64,000 bases of DNA. Origin: Otis tarda. Its lineage: Eukaryota > Chordata > Aves > Otidiformes > Otididae. The notes beneath the pieces are model-generated. The model saw nothing but the letters and a program-made list of their open reading frames with translations, ran no database searches and was not told the origin of the DNA. The translations under genes and the position numbers were made by a program. Positions 41,001 through 48,909 of this stretch are shown here, piece by piece; positions within the stretch are counted from its first letter, which is position 1; each line of letters starts with the position of its first letter. Where the stretch lies: positions 3,983,001 through 4,047,000 of the forward strand of contig CM048591.1 in NCBI GenBank assembly GCA_026413225.1. The letters are read 5' to 3'.

Positions 41001-44000
41001 CTGGGTGTTAGGATGAACTTTCCAAACCCAGCTTTGTGTAGATAAATCTAGCGCAGTTGGATTCAGTCCATTACTTCCGGAGGACTCTTCCAAAGGGGCT
41101 GGGTAATCTTCAAGAAGTCCCATCTTACATCTACTGGCTTTCTCCTACTTACAGCATATTGCACTTTCCACTTCCTCTGAGGCATTATGTGATGTGTCAA
41201 GATGTCACCAGCAGCTTTTGATTAACGTTGTATTCCAGCTTAGGAAAATTACTGGGGTGCTTGAGCACTTTGAGAAGTACCTGATGTACCAGTGTCATGT
41301 TATTAATGTAGTCTAATTTGGCTTAGTTCTGGATCCATAAAGTTTTTAGGTTGTGTTGGCTGTCAACACAATTCCAGTATTTGTTCACTGTATAACATGT
41401 TGAAATCTGGGGCTCCTCAGTGTCCAGGGGGTCCTTTTATATCACAGATGTGTATGAACCTGCGAGAGGAGGACAGCGGTAGCTGAGGCTGGACTCCCTG
41501 CTGCTTGTCGACAGAGAGACTTTTCCATCTGCATATTTGCACTGCCTGTGTGAGTTGTGGACCCTGTAGACTGCTGTACTGTTTCGGGATGGTATTTATG
41601 AGAGTAAGCACTTGAGGGGAGTCCCCCCGGTTGGTAGGTGATTCACTAAATGGAAAATCGAGGTACTCAGCTTCTCTCCCTGGTTCTGCTTTGAGCTTAG
41701 ATTTTATTTTTTTTTTCCCCCCAAACATCCATTAAAGTGACTTTACCTTGTAGAGTCTCCACTTCTTTCTAGCTGTCTTTACATGTTTACTTGCCAAATT
41801 TTAACGTATTTCATTGACTTTTATGCTTGGTTAGAGCTGCTGCAGTAGTCAGAGTACTGTTATGTGAATGCTAGAGGTGACATACTTGTGTTGGCTTGCT
41901 GCTTGAATGAGGAGTTGATTTTCAGCCAGACTCCCAGTGACCATCTATTTCTGTCATCTGTTTCTGTTCCATCTCCTTCAAATTTTGGAGTCTGGGCTTC
42001 CTTCCAATATGGAGTACTGTGAATATTAATTTAAAACAGCAATGAAGGTGGAGCTCAGACTGATGTCTTTACATCTTCAGGAATCACCACTCATAAATCT
42101 TCTTGGGCAGACCAGCTCCCTCCCTTGGCAGCTTGTGGGCATTTCATCTTACCAAAGCATCATCAGCTACTGCAACAGCCACTACCCTCCCTCCGTTATC
42201 CTTGCTAAGGATGCTGCAGCTGAACTGATAGTGAAACTCCTTAAAATCTCAGCAGGCTTTGGTGCATCTTCGGATAGCCACATACACCTTGTAAGTTGAA
42301 CCAGTTTTGCAGTGTCTCCTTGTTGTTTGCAGTGTTCTGCTTTTGTATATTACAGAGTGTGGAAAGAACTCTAGGCATTATTATTATTTTTTTTTTTTCT
42401 AATGGATTTTAATTTTGATTGATAGGATGCAACGCTGAAGTGCCAAGCGTACATTCGCCAGGTGGTTCAATTTCTCAGCACCTTAGAACAAAGTGGGAAG
42501 ATTACTCTTGCGGTTTTGGAACAAGAAATGTCCAAACTGCTAGATGATGTAGTCATCTTTAATCCTCCAGGTTTGTGTTGAAGAAGTGACAAATTACTTT
42601 AAAGTTGTCAAGATCCTTTATTCCGCTGCCTAGATTGTTGCACATCTGTGACTGTGTAATTACTGACATTACTGTAATGTCTCCCTTGTGGGCAGCAGGG
42701 CACGTTGCTTTGATGATGTATGTATAGATGTTGTATTAGCACAAAACAAAAATATGAACGTTACCCTGCAGAGCTGCCAAGAGTGACAGAACCAACAGAA
42801 AAAACAGGGTTTATGTTGTGAGTAAAACTGATACGTAGGAGCTTGAGGGATTCTTTTCTTCATGGTCTAATTTTTTAAATTTTATTTGGCGTTTGCATGT
42901 TTTTTGAAAGGAAGGATGACACAAATACACTCTCTTGGTCCTGAGGGATCGAGTTCTAAGAAAGGATTCTAAGCTACCGTGCAATTGGAAAAACTCTATC
43001 AAAGCAGGGGAATTATATTGATGTACACTAGTAGTATAGTGTGTCCAGACCCACAGCACTTGCATTGGTCTAAGGTTTAGTACTAGTACCATCCTGAGCT
43101 TCCTCTATCAAACTGAAACCTCAGGTGTACTACACAGAAATATTGTCAGGAGTAGAGTCTCTTCCTGTCCGTGACTCACACAGGTGTGCTAGTAAGAGTG
43201 AACAGAAAGCGTCTGAAAAGCTGTGAGAGTGGTAACTGTCTCTCAATACTTCTGTTGCTACGTGGGGAAGCTCCCGCAGGACAGCCCTATAGCCAGCAAA
43301 ACTCTTGAGAAGTGAAGACTTGCCTGTTGCTGCTGACACTCCTTGTAGCTGAAGAATTTTGGAGGAGGCAAGAACTCCACTATGAGAGGAGCAGCTCTGT
43401 CTCATGAACCCCTGTGCACACTTCTGTGTGTTAAAGGGCTGAAAGAGAGAATGCTCTGTGTTGCTCAAGCAGACTGTGGAGGATCACTGATGCAGAGTGA
43501 CAGGAAAGGGCTGATGTGTATCGGATTTAGCTTCTCTTTGAGTTTTGGAGGGGGCTTTTCCCAGTGTCTACAGAAAGGGTTCAGCGGTGAAACAGAACTT
43601 GACTTCTAGTGTCTATCTACTGAAATGACTCCCTTATTTCTGACTTTCAGATACGGGTCTGCAAACACGTCACATGGCCCTCAGCAGCCTCTTTACAGAA
43701 ACGCTGATGATGATGAACAATTCTAGCGTTACAACAGCCGAGTCACTACGGGGGAGCTTACGAAAGTGGATCGACGGCAAAGTGCATGGGTTGCAGGCAA
43801 TGCCCCTTCTCACAGCGGCGTGTCAGAGCCTGGCCTCTGTGCGACACATGGCAGAGACGACAGAAGCCTGTATCACCGCTTACTTCAATGAAGGTAAGAG
43901 CCTTCTGCTGCTCGTCTCAAAAACTTTGATCAGTCTGAGATGCCCATCAAATATGGATTGCTTGGAGTCATAGCTTCATGCTGCCCAGTGTCAGAACTGG

Positions 44001-47000
44001 GTTTTAATCTGGTTTCCGTAATCAGATCTCTTTATCTGATGGCTCCCAACTGTCACAGATACATGCACTGTAGTAACTACATGTAGAAAAGTTATGCCAC
44101 TATGGCCTGAGGTTTTCAACTGCTCTAATTGGGTATTTTTTTAAGAAGTGTACCTGTCTCTGTGAAGACCAATTTGCTTTGTGTAATGGTTACCATTTTA
44201 CTAGCTAAAGGGGAGGATTTATTTAAGAAAGAATCATCCCAAGAGAACAAACCAGATTTTTATATCCACTACTGTAGTGTTCTGTAGCCTAATTTAAGGA
44301 AAAAAAAATACTATTAATTGGTTAAACAATGAAATTCTGTGATCTGTGTTTGGTTGTGAGGTTTTTTCTTTTGGGTTTTTTTTTTTTTGGGCAGAGGGGT
44401 TGGAGGGGGGAGTTCTTTCTACATAATCCTTGTGGAACTACATATTGATTTCTTCCACATTGTATGTGATCAGATTTCAGAACATTGGAAGGAAATACTT
44501 AAAAATTCTAACAATGTAATTTTTACTTTAATCCTGACTGAATGCTGGGAAAATATCTTGTCTGGACCTCAAGGAGATGTCCTATGATAGTGGAGTTTTT
44601 CTTTTCTCTCCATCAGAGTTACATGACAAACGGATCACCTGGAAAACAGCTAGACCACCCTGAGTTCTGTAACTTAGAGGAATGCAGTGAAGTAGTTCTA
44701 GTTCTAAGGTTTTACAAAGTGCTGCTTTCTTACACACTTTTTGTTCTGTCCTTTTGTTTTCTTTATAGATTGTCCTCACCACCAGGATTTAGGCTGGGGC
44801 CCTGTACTCGCCTCCCTCCAAGTTCCTGAGCTAACCATGGAAGAATTCCTACAGGAGTGTCTGTCTTTAGGAAGCTACTTGACCCTGTATGTCTACCTGC
44901 TGCAATGCCTAAACACTGACCAAACTCTTACCAATGAAATGAAAATCCTGCTAACCATCAGCAAATGGCTGGAGCAAGTGTACCCAAGGTATGAAACCCA
45001 AGGCTTCTGAATCTGCCTTGATTTTTAAATAAGGCTGTTGTATAGCTGATATAATTAGGTGGCCAGGTTAACTAGATTAATTTCACCAGACTGCTGGATG
45101 AAATGTCCAGTCCTATATCCACTGTGACAGGGTCTGCCCGACCCCAGTGCCAGCACTAATAGTTATTGCTAATAGTAAACAGAAGGAAGAAATTTTATTC
45201 ACTTGAACACTTCTCGTGCAGTTTTTGTCAGTTTTCAGTCAGAGAAGCTTGATTTCAACATCAGCCTGGATTTGTTCTCCATTAAAATTGCTTCATGCAA
45301 ACCCTAAGTCACTATGGGTTCCATTTTCCAAAATGTCCACTAGGTGGGATGAGTTATGTGCCGAATATTCAGTTTGAAACTGAGAGACCTGGTGTTCAGA
45401 GCTGCTCCAGCAGCTCTGTTCCAAGCAGCTGTGAACCAAGTCTGAAACCAGTGGATCTGGTGTGGTACCCAGATTTAGGGGCCTGTATTGCTGTAAAACA
45501 ACTTACTAGGTGACAGGGTTCTGGGGGGAAAGGATGGATAGCTTTGGGGTTAAAATGGTAATACTTAAAGTATGCAACAACTGTACTTATAGTTGCTACC
45601 GAAATTGCCAGAATTTAGCAAATATTGTGAATATTTTTCCATATTGATGCTGATAATGTTTGTATTTGCTGTGAAGGAACACTATGGGGTAATGTACATG
45701 CCCACTGTTTGTTGAAATTCAAAGAATGCTTTCACTGTTGTAGGTGCCATAGTAATTCGATTGCCAAAGTGTGGAGGAGACAGCAAAGCCACCATACACA
45801 GCAAATTAAACCTTGCTCTAAATGTCAAAACTGAGGGTGCCTGCGATGGGAAATGACTGGGCAGAGTAATGTGAGGATAGTCTGATGCAGGAAACTCGTG
45901 CTGGTGCTGGATGTGGAAAATCTGAGCTTGCTAACTTAAACTGCAAACTGTTTGGGGAAAGATTAAAAATATCGTAGGGGGAACTTCACTTTGTGCTTTG
46001 ATCAACAAAAAACTTTAGTGTTTCCTTTTCTAGAAGATCATATTAAAAGTCTAAATTGTTGTGGAAACAACAGCTAGTGCTTCCTAAAGTGTTTTATTTA
46101 TAAGTAGAGAAAAAAAAAAAGAGTAGAGATGCAGCTTTGTTCCTTTTATGTGAAGTCTTAGACAAGTTTAAATCCAATTCTGGCTGCAACATCATTTATT
46201 CTCAGTTGTAAAGCTTAAAAGGAAGCATTGTTCTTTGCCCTCTACAGGCCCTTAAAACCTGCTAGTTGATGTCTGCATCAAATCCATCACAGCAGCAGTT
46301 ACAGCAGTATAAATAACTGGTGGGGTAGTATATTTATGCTGTCCTTATTAACTAAGATTAGGTGTGGCTCATTAACCATCTGAATTCTTCATGGGCCTAA
46401 TGGGGAGTGATACAAACTGCTTAACCTATGCACCTGACTCTTTAAATTTATGTTTTGTTTTATTTTATTCTTTAAATCTCGCCTAAAGCTCAGCAAAGGA
46501 AGAGGCAAAGCTGTTTCTGTGGTGGCATAAAGCCATGCAGTTATCCTTGATTCAGATGGAGCAAGATGACACCGTTCTGATGGAATCTGTCATTCGGACA
46601 CTGCTGTCAATCCAGGGCAGGCAGAGTCAGCTGGCTGAGGAGAGACTGAGTTCTGGAATACTCGGTGCTATTGGGCTAGGCAGGAGGTCTCCTTTGTCAC
46701 CCAGGTAAGGCTTGAAGGTGTGGTAAATTAATGGATATGAGTTATCATGTTAAAAAAGCTGCAGCCTGCATCCAGACTGCAGAGTGCAGTGTCAGAAGGT
46801 GTTCTGAATGCAGGCTGTCCCCAGTTCTGTAAAGTTGTTTGGAGCCATCATGAAAAATTCTAGCAAGTGTTTGAATCTGGTTAAGTAGTGAATATCGACC
46901 TCTGCAAAGTCTGTGGTGCAAAAGGAAAGAAAACTCAGTTGTGATTCTGGCTTGATGTCTGTCTCCAGTGAAGTTTGTAGGGAGGCTGTTCATGAGAAGA

Positions 47001-48909
47001 AAATACTTTCACCTGGTCTGTAGAAGACTCTTCCTGTTGACATCACATCAATTTTGCATGATCACATGCTTGTTGCCTTTTCCATTTTAACCCTGAGGTA
47101 CTGGAAGTGTTAAGAGAAGCTCAAAGAAATGTGCTCGCACTTTCCCTTCTAAAGAGAGACAGCAAGTTTGGTTGTTAGGTATTAAAATCAAGTTCACCAT
47201 GGAAAGAATGCCAAGGAAAAAATAGGTAAATGTTTGTGGAACACCAGTTCAACACTGCACCTGAAGGTAACTTGGTGTTTATAAAGACCTTCTGGGATGC
47301 AATCGTGTTGAAACTGCTCTGAAACCTTACTCTTGTTTGACTCATCCTTTGATTTGGGTAATAAGGATGTTTCAAAGGCTGTGAAATGAGAGAGTAGTTC
47401 AGATGTGACCTCAAAGCTTCAGCTAAGCTTGGAACAGATGTATCATTTCAAATGTATGGTAATATATTATACTCTAGTATATATGATATAATATATCATA
47501 CGATAAAGTATATATATTAAAGTAATTTTTTTTTTCCAAATGAGTTGGAAAAAGTTCTAAAGCCTTTACTGTGTTCCTCATGCAAGAGATATCTCATGGG
47601 TTAGAACTTAGTCTTACCTGCTGTTGAGGACTTGCAAAACTGATAGCACCTTCTCTGTCCTTTCCCCTACGCAAGGTTTCGGGTGGTTGCCCGCAGTTTG
47701 TCAGCCTTCCTCTTGGTGCAGATTCCTGCAGAGACTCAAGTCCGCCTGAAAGCGGGGTCAGAGCCAAAGCTGTCGCAGAAGGCCCAGCAGGTAGCGTGTG
47801 CCAGTTGCTGGATTCTTGACATGCCCTCTTCGTGTGCTTGCCAAGCTTGTTGGGTGAAACTTGTTAGAGTCACTGCAATATTGCTTCAAACTAAATCTTG
47901 CTCTCAACTTGTTGATTTTATTCGGCACTTTTTTTTGCTACTGCTTTACACCTGTCTCTAAATTGTGAATTTCAGAAATAGCCTGTTGCTCTCATTTGTC
48001 TTCTCAGGGAAGGGAGTGTGTCACAAACTTGTGTACTATTTTGCTATATATCAAAACACTGTCTTGGAATTTGCCTAGAGACAAGGCCAGGTGATGGTGT
48101 GAGTTTGCTGAGCTCTGTGCCTGAGCCCTAACCTAAAGTGATCCTAGGTAAAGCTGTTTGTACAGCGCTCTGTATTAATGTGAAGGCAGCAGTTTCTAAT
48201 CTTATACCCTGAAAAGGTGCAGATGAACTTATATTCAGAAACTTTGGAACATAACAGGTAGAAGTGGTTTAAAACAAACAGGAAGAAACAATGCTGCTGT
48301 GATTGCCCTGCTCTTCAGTGATAAAGCAGGACTATGTTCACACCAGCATTTGTTTATTCTTTAAATCAAGGCTTAAAAGCCCTGTGACAAATAAACATTC
48401 CTTCTTTAGCATGTGCACTGACCACCTAGCTGTTTCAGTAAGTGCATGAGAAGAAGAAGGAGAAATTGATTAGAATTAGAACTAATTATTTGACAATATT
48501 TGGGTTACAGAATCCTAGAAGCCTTGATAGAATAGTGGTTGTGTTGATCTCTGGGAAGGAACAGCTTGAAAAATATGAAATGACTTGAAACAGATTGTAT
48601 TTTATGAATGTTTTGTTCCACATACTCTGGGTTCTCTAGTCGAATTGTGCGTATGGTGGCTCATGGACTAGTTTGTTATGGATGGAAGCACGCATAGCTA
48701 ACAGACTTTTTCCCTTCTATCTATAGGCACTGAATGCTCTTGAATCTATGGCATCAAACAAACAATATGTGGATTATCAAGAGCAGCTCTCCCAGGCCTC
48801 TCAGTTCATCAAGCATCCAGAACATTGTCTTCGAGATGGCAATAATCTCTTGGCTTTCCTTATTAACAGTCTGTACCCAGAAGTGCATTATTTGGACAGC
48901 ATACGATAG
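1347..48909 (+). CDS. EPG5: EPG5, ectopic P-granules autophagy protein 5 homolog (5'-partial, 42 coding exons)
   Basis: Large cytosolic tether recruited to late endosomes/lysosomes by Rab7; it binds LC3 on autophagosomes and promotes SNARE-driven fusion (known from the family; human loss causes Vici syndrome). Seen here: 42 exons with AG/GT borders whose phases all agree, totalling 6,756 bp, 2,251 residues plus TAG at 48907-48909. Human EPG5 is about 2,579 residues, so roughly 330 N-terminal residues lie upstream. Recognised by extended identity to the vertebrate protein as I know it, e.g. [56 protein letters not shown]. Tandem LIR motifs WTLV (6806-6817) and WILL (7389-7400) sit in an acidic context. 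A coiled-coil-like Gln/Glu/Lys-rich stretch is in the exon at 29764. No frameshift or premature stop was found. It converges on SIGLEC15. Start codon and promoter are outside the window. Each exon is listed separately. Confidence 0.96.
2429..2565 (+). CDS. EPG5: EPG5 exon, window no. 2 (phase 1 to 0)
   Basis: Acceptor TTTTACAG, donor CTG|GTAAGG. Carries [20 protein letters not shown] and ends MWLQRL. Confidence 0.93.
3121..3228 (+). CDS. EPG5: EPG5 exon, window no. 3 (phase 0 to 0)
   Basis: Exactly 36 codons, [17 protein letters not shown] to ACPFIQ, between CCCTTTAG and CAG|GTGTGA. Confidence 0.93.
3879..3950 (-). mobile_element. CR1 LINE fragment (3' end)
   Basis: TAGAATCATAGAATCATTTAGG and GGTTGGAAAAGACTCTTAAG are the complement of the CR1 3' terminus; only about 70 bp remain, in an EPG5 intron. 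Confidence 0.85.
4052..4083. repeat. Poly-T tract
   Basis: Run of T broken by a single C near its start, in the EPG5 intron between the exons at 3121 and 4309. Confidence 0.85.
4309..4382 (+). CDS. EPG5: EPG5 exon, window no. 4 (phase 0 to 2)
   Basis: Short 74-bp exon with [16 protein letters not shown]; acceptor AATTTCAG, donor AA|GTAAGT. The split codon AA/A gives Lys with the next exon. Confidence 0.93.
5931..6602 (-). mobile_element. CR1 LINE, 5'-truncated, about 670 bp
   Basis: Sense strand is minus. The 3' terminus is at about 5931-5960 and upstream the frame reads CR1 reverse-transcriptase C-terminal residues, e.g. [20 protein letters not shown] and [20 protein letters not shown]. 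Ends in KRRLS, then the 3' UTR. Inserted in the EPG5 intron before the WTLV exon; internally mutated. Confidence 0.93.
6727..6835 (+). CDS. EPG5: EPG5 exon, window no. 5, first LIR motif
   Basis: Phase 2 to 0. Contains [11 protein letters not shown] and the LC3-interacting motif WTLV (6806-6817) followed by DEGGDE. Donor GAG|GTACAG. A poly-T run lies just downstream in the intron. Confidence 0.94.
7368..7482 (+). CDS. EPG5: EPG5 exon, window no. 6, second LIR motif
   Basis: Phase 0 to 1. Opens [11 protein letters not shown]; the second LIR (7389-7400) is flanked by acidic residues. Continues [19 protein letters not shown]. Acceptor TCTATAG, donor GGAG|GTAAAT. Confidence 0.94.
8007..8157 (+). 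CDS. EPG5: EPG5 exon, window no. 7 (phase 1 to 2)
   Basis: Encodes [19 protein letters not shown] and [13 protein letters not shown]; acceptor GGTCTTAG, donor CAA|GTAAGA. Confidence 0.93.
8229..8319. repeat. A/C-only low-complexity tract
   Basis: About 90 bp with essentially no G and very few T, built from CAAA/CCAAA-like units, just after the exon ending at 8157. Confidence 0.75.
9131..9286 (+). CDS. EPG5: EPG5 exon, window no. 8 (phase 2 to 2)
   Basis: Encodes [12 protein letters not shown] and [17 protein letters not shown]; acceptor CTGTGTAG, donor AAAG|GTAGGC. Confidence 0.93.
9641..9798 (+). CDS. EPG5: EPG5 exon, window no. 9 (phase 2 to 1)
   Basis: Encodes [15 protein letters not shown] and ends CKQRLK; acceptor CCAACAG, donor AAAG|GTAGAA. 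It precedes the longest intron in the window (about 3.4 kb). Confidence 0.92.
9799..13155 (+). other. EPG5 intron of 3.36 kb
   Basis: No exon, RNA gene or recognisable transposon seen. Contains poly-T runs near 10231, 10875 and 11950, the last followed by a CAAA-rich patch (11985-12015). Confidence 0.6.
13156..13310 (+). CDS. EPG5: EPG5 exon, window no. 10 (phase 1 to 0)
   Basis: Encodes [20 protein letters not shown] and ends IIVLEVYE; acceptor TTTTGTAG, donor GAG|GTAAGT. An ATG at 13143 just upstream is intronic, not a start. Confidence 0.93.
13888..14028 (+). CDS. EPG5: EPG5 exon, window no. 11 (phase 0 to 0)
   Basis: 47 codons with [19 protein letters not shown]; acceptor TTCTCAG, donor ATG|GTAAGT. 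Confidence 0.94.
14206..14370 (+). CDS. EPG5: EPG5 exon, window no. 12 (phase 0 to 0)
   Basis: 55 codons with [20 protein letters not shown] and NWGF. Two possible donors sit 8 nt apart (GTGAGC at 14363, GTATGT at 14371). Only the second keeps frame with the next exon, so the exon is ended at 14370. Confidence 0.88.
15588..15707 (+). CDS. EPG5: EPG5 exon, window no. 13, tandem acceptor
   Basis: 40 codons [10 protein letters not shown]... to SESIKQ; donor CAG|GTATTT. The acceptor is TTTTTTTAGCAG: the upstream AG (15583-15584) would add one Gln. The downstream AG is chosen because it matches the length of the mammalian protein here. Confidence 0.9.
15708..17280 (+). other. EPG5 intron of 1.57 kb
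   Basis: Several long chance reading frames, especially in the pyrimidine-rich part 16380-16480, but no family match, conserved motif or splice structure seen. Confidence 0.55.
17281..17540 (+). CDS. EPG5: EPG5 exon, window no. 14 (phase 0 to 2)
   Basis: The largest exon in the window (260 bp). Carries [34 protein letters not shown] and [15 protein letters not shown]; donor ACAG|GTAAGT. Confidence 0.95.
18832..18972 (+). CDS. EPG5: EPG5 exon, window no. 15 (phase 2 to 2)
   Basis: Encodes [15 protein letters not shown] and ends YYLLKNE; acceptor after a T-rich tract ending GACAG, donor ACA|GTAAGC. Confidence 0.94.
19680..19824 (+). CDS. EPG5: EPG5 exon, window no. 16 (phase 2 to 0)
   Basis: Encodes [16 protein letters not shown] and [15 protein letters not shown]; acceptor TTCCTAG, donor CAG|GTAAGA. 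Confidence 0.94.
20400..20597 (+). CDS. EPG5: EPG5 exon, window no. 17 (phase 0 to 0)
   Basis: 66 codons with [18 protein letters not shown] and [11 protein letters not shown]; acceptor TTTTGCAG, donor AAG|GTAAAT. Confidence 0.94.
21140..21250 (+). CDS. EPG5: EPG5 exon, window no. 18 (phase 0 to 0)
   Basis: 37 codons, [20 protein letters not shown] and onward; acceptor CCATGCAG, donor CAG|GTGAGT. Confidence 0.94.
22008..22127 (+). CDS. EPG5: EPG5 exon, window no. 19 (phase 0 to 0)
   Basis: 40 codons with [20 protein letters not shown]; acceptor CGTGCAG, donor AAG|GTGAGA. Confidence 0.94.
23309..23475 (+). CDS. EPG5: EPG5 exon, window no. 20 (phase 0 to 2)
   Basis: Encodes [20 protein letters not shown] and ends LHRPGPQY; acceptor TTTCGCAG, donor ATGG|GTGAGT. 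Confidence 0.94.
23645..23872 (+). CDS. EPG5: EPG5 exon, window no. 21 (phase 2 to 2)
   Basis: Encodes [19 protein letters not shown], then a Ser/Glu-rich variable stretch, and [10 protein letters not shown]. Acceptor CATTTTTAG, donor CAG|GTAGAA; the preceding intron is only 169 bp. Confidence 0.94.
23873..25679 (+). other. EPG5 intron of 1.8 kb
   Basis: Nothing recognised beyond a T-rich tract (25647-25679) leading into the next acceptor. Confidence 0.55.
25680..25803 (+). CDS. EPG5: EPG5 exon, window no. 22 (phase 2 to 0)
   Basis: Encodes [20 protein letters not shown] and ends VMQNQQ, one of the most recognisable EPG5 segments; acceptor TTCTCAG, donor CAG|GTGAGA. Confidence 0.95.
26721..26862 (+). 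CDS. EPG5: EPG5 exon, window no. 23 (phase 0 to 1)
   Basis: Encodes [20 protein letters not shown]; acceptor TGCTTTAG, donor TCAG|GTAAGA. Confidence 0.93.
27870..28041 (+). CDS. EPG5: EPG5 exon, window no. 24 (phase 1 to 2)
   Basis: Encodes [12 protein letters not shown] and [19 protein letters not shown]; acceptor TTTTCTAG, donor CAA|GTAAGA. Confidence 0.93.
29014..29176 (+). CDS. EPG5: EPG5 exon, window no. 25 (phase 2 to 0)
   Basis: Encodes [16 protein letters not shown]; acceptor CTTTTCAG, donor CAG|GTTAGA. Confidence 0.93.
29764..29906 (+). CDS. EPG5: EPG5 exon, window no. 26, coiled-coil-like
   Basis: Phase 0 to 2. Carries [17 protein letters not shown], a heptad-like Leu pattern suggesting a short coiled coil, then [17 protein letters not shown]. 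Acceptor CATTTAG, donor AAC|GTAGGT (weaker than consensus). Confidence 0.93.
30771..31090 (-). mobile_element. CR1 LINE fragment, about 320 bp
   Basis: Antisense CR1 3' region: TCATAGAATCACAGAGTGG, then CATCCAGTCCAACCCCCCTG and GATGGGGCATCCACCACCTG. Of the same type as the copy at 59294. In the intron before the exon at 31819. Confidence 0.92.
31385..31692 (+). mobile_element. CR1 LINE fragment, sense orientation
   Basis: Plus-strand CR1 3' part: GGGTGCCCAGTGACAGGACA, CATCAGGAAACACTTTTACT, ACACAGGCTGCCCAGAGAGG, ending in CTGTGACTCTGTGA. Opposite orientation to the copy 300 bp upstream. Confidence 0.9.
31819..31975 (+). CDS. EPG5: EPG5 exon, window no. 27 (phase 2 to 0)
   Basis: Encodes [20 protein letters not shown] and TSCIEILGQ; acceptor TTCCCCAG, donor CAA|GTGAGT. 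A CR1 copy ends about 125 bp upstream. Confidence 0.94.
32641..32775 (+). mobile_element. CR1 LINE fragment, short
   Basis: GTGACAGGATGAGGGCTAAT, GCAGATTCAGACTGGACGTA and GGAACACAGGTTTCCCAGAG match the end of CR1 ORF2; both ends truncated. Confidence 0.8.
33019..33213 (+). CDS. EPG5: EPG5 exon, window no. 28 (phase 0 to 0)
   Basis: 65 codons, [20 protein letters not shown] and [19 protein letters not shown]; acceptor TTCTTCAG, donor AAG|GTAAAG. Confidence 0.94.
33964..34177 (+). CDS. EPG5: EPG5 exon, window no. 29 (phase 0 to 1)
   Basis: Encodes [18 protein letters not shown] and [18 protein letters not shown]; acceptor CTTCTAG, donor CAAA|GTGAGT. Confidence 0.94.
34862..34878. repeat. (TG)n microsatellite
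   Basis: About 8 TG dinucleotides following a T run, in an EPG5 intron about 105 bp before the acceptor at 34983. Confidence 0.85.
34984..35144 (+). CDS. EPG5: EPG5 exon, window no. 30 (phase 1 to 0)
   Basis: Encodes [13 protein letters not shown], then a Ser/Gly-rich low-conservation stretch. Donor CAG|GTGGAT is suboptimal; the following intron is only 119 bp. Confidence 0.9.
35264..35471 (+). CDS. EPG5: EPG5 exon, window no. 31 (phase 0 to 1)
   Basis: Encodes [17 protein letters not shown] and [20 protein letters not shown]; acceptor TTTGCAG, donor GCAG|GTATTG. Confidence 0.93.
36157..36232 (+). CDS. EPG5: EPG5 exon, window no. 32 (phase 1 to 2)
   Basis: 76-bp exon encoding [20 protein letters not shown]; acceptor TTCTAG, donor CAAG|GTATAT. 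Confidence 0.92.
37084..37187 (+). CDS. EPG5: EPG5 exon, window no. 33 (phase 2 to 1)
   Basis: Encodes [20 protein letters not shown]; acceptor CTTCTAAG, donor AAAG|GTGGGT. Confidence 0.93.
38093..38268 (+). CDS. EPG5: EPG5 exon, window no. 34 (phase 1 to 0)
   Basis: Encodes [31 protein letters not shown] and [10 protein letters not shown]; acceptor CAATCTAG, donor AAA|GTGAGT. Confidence 0.94.
39006..39191 (+). CDS. EPG5: EPG5 exon, window no. 35 (phase 0 to 0)
   Basis: 62 codons with [20 protein letters not shown]; acceptor CTCCTAG, donor GAG|GTAATT. Confidence 0.94.
39192..42080 (+). other. EPG5 intron of 2.9 kb with AT-rich palindromes
   Basis: No exon or RNA gene recognised. The AT-rich palindromic block at 39755-39856 is listed separately. 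Confidence 0.55.
39791..39852. repeat. Two adjacent perfect inverted repeats, AT-rich
   Basis: First palindrome 39791-39810: 9-bp arms TGCACCTAT/ATAGGTGCA with a 2-bp centre. Second 39825-39852: 12-bp arms GCAAATATATAT/ATATATATTTGC with a 4-bp centre. They lie 14 bp apart inside an EPG5 intron, in an (AT)n-like microsatellite block. Arms were checked base by base. Confidence 0.85.
42081..42290 (+). CDS. EPG5: EPG5 exon, window no. 36 (phase 0 to 0)
   Basis: 70 codons with [20 protein letters not shown] and [14 protein letters not shown]; acceptor CATCTTCAG, donor CTT|GTAAGT. Confidence 0.94.
42426..42570 (+). CDS. EPG5: EPG5 exon, window no. 37 (phase 0 to 1)
   Basis: Encodes [20 protein letters not shown] and ends [13 protein letters not shown]; acceptor TTGATAG, donor CCAG|GTTTGT. 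The preceding intron is only 135 bp. Confidence 0.94.
43651..43893 (+). CDS. EPG5: EPG5 exon, window no. 38 (phase 1 to 1)
   Basis: Encodes [20 protein letters not shown] and [20 protein letters not shown]; acceptor GACTTTCAG, donor GAAG|GTAAGA. Confidence 0.95.
44769..44988 (+). CDS. EPG5: EPG5 exon, window no. 39 (phase 1 to 2)
   Basis: Encodes [20 protein letters not shown] and [12 protein letters not shown]; acceptor CTTTATAG, donor CAAG|GTATGA. Confidence 0.94.
44989..46488 (+). other. EPG5 intron of 1.5 kb
   Basis: No exon, RNA gene or transposon recognised; contains a short poly-A run (46110-46121). Confidence 0.5.
46489..46704 (+). CDS. EPG5: EPG5 exon, window no. 40 (phase 2 to 2)
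   Basis: Encodes [20 protein letters not shown] and [15 protein letters not shown]; acceptor GCCTAAAG, donor CCAG|GTAAGG. Confidence 0.94.
47460..47521. repeat. AT-rich palindromic microsatellite
   Basis: Almost pure A/T block in an EPG5 intron. It includes a perfect 8-bp inverted repeat TATGATAT/ATATCATA (47482-47489 and 47493-47500, spacer 3 bp). Confidence 0.7.
47676..47790 (+). CDS. EPG5: EPG5 exon, window no. 41 (phase 2 to 0)
   Basis: Encodes [20 protein letters not shown] and ends LSQKAQQ; acceptor CTACGCAAG, donor CAG|GTAGCG. Confidence 0.93.
48727..48909 (+). CDS. EPG5: EPG5 terminal coding exon, window no. 42
   Basis: Encodes [20 protein letters not shown], then [12 protein letters not shown] and TAG (48907-48909), matching the conserved EPG5 C-terminus. 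Acceptor TCTATAG. Confidence 0.96.
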   Translation, partial: ALNALESMASNKQYVDYQEQLSQASQFIKHPEHCLRDGNNLLAFLINSLYPEVHYLDSIR

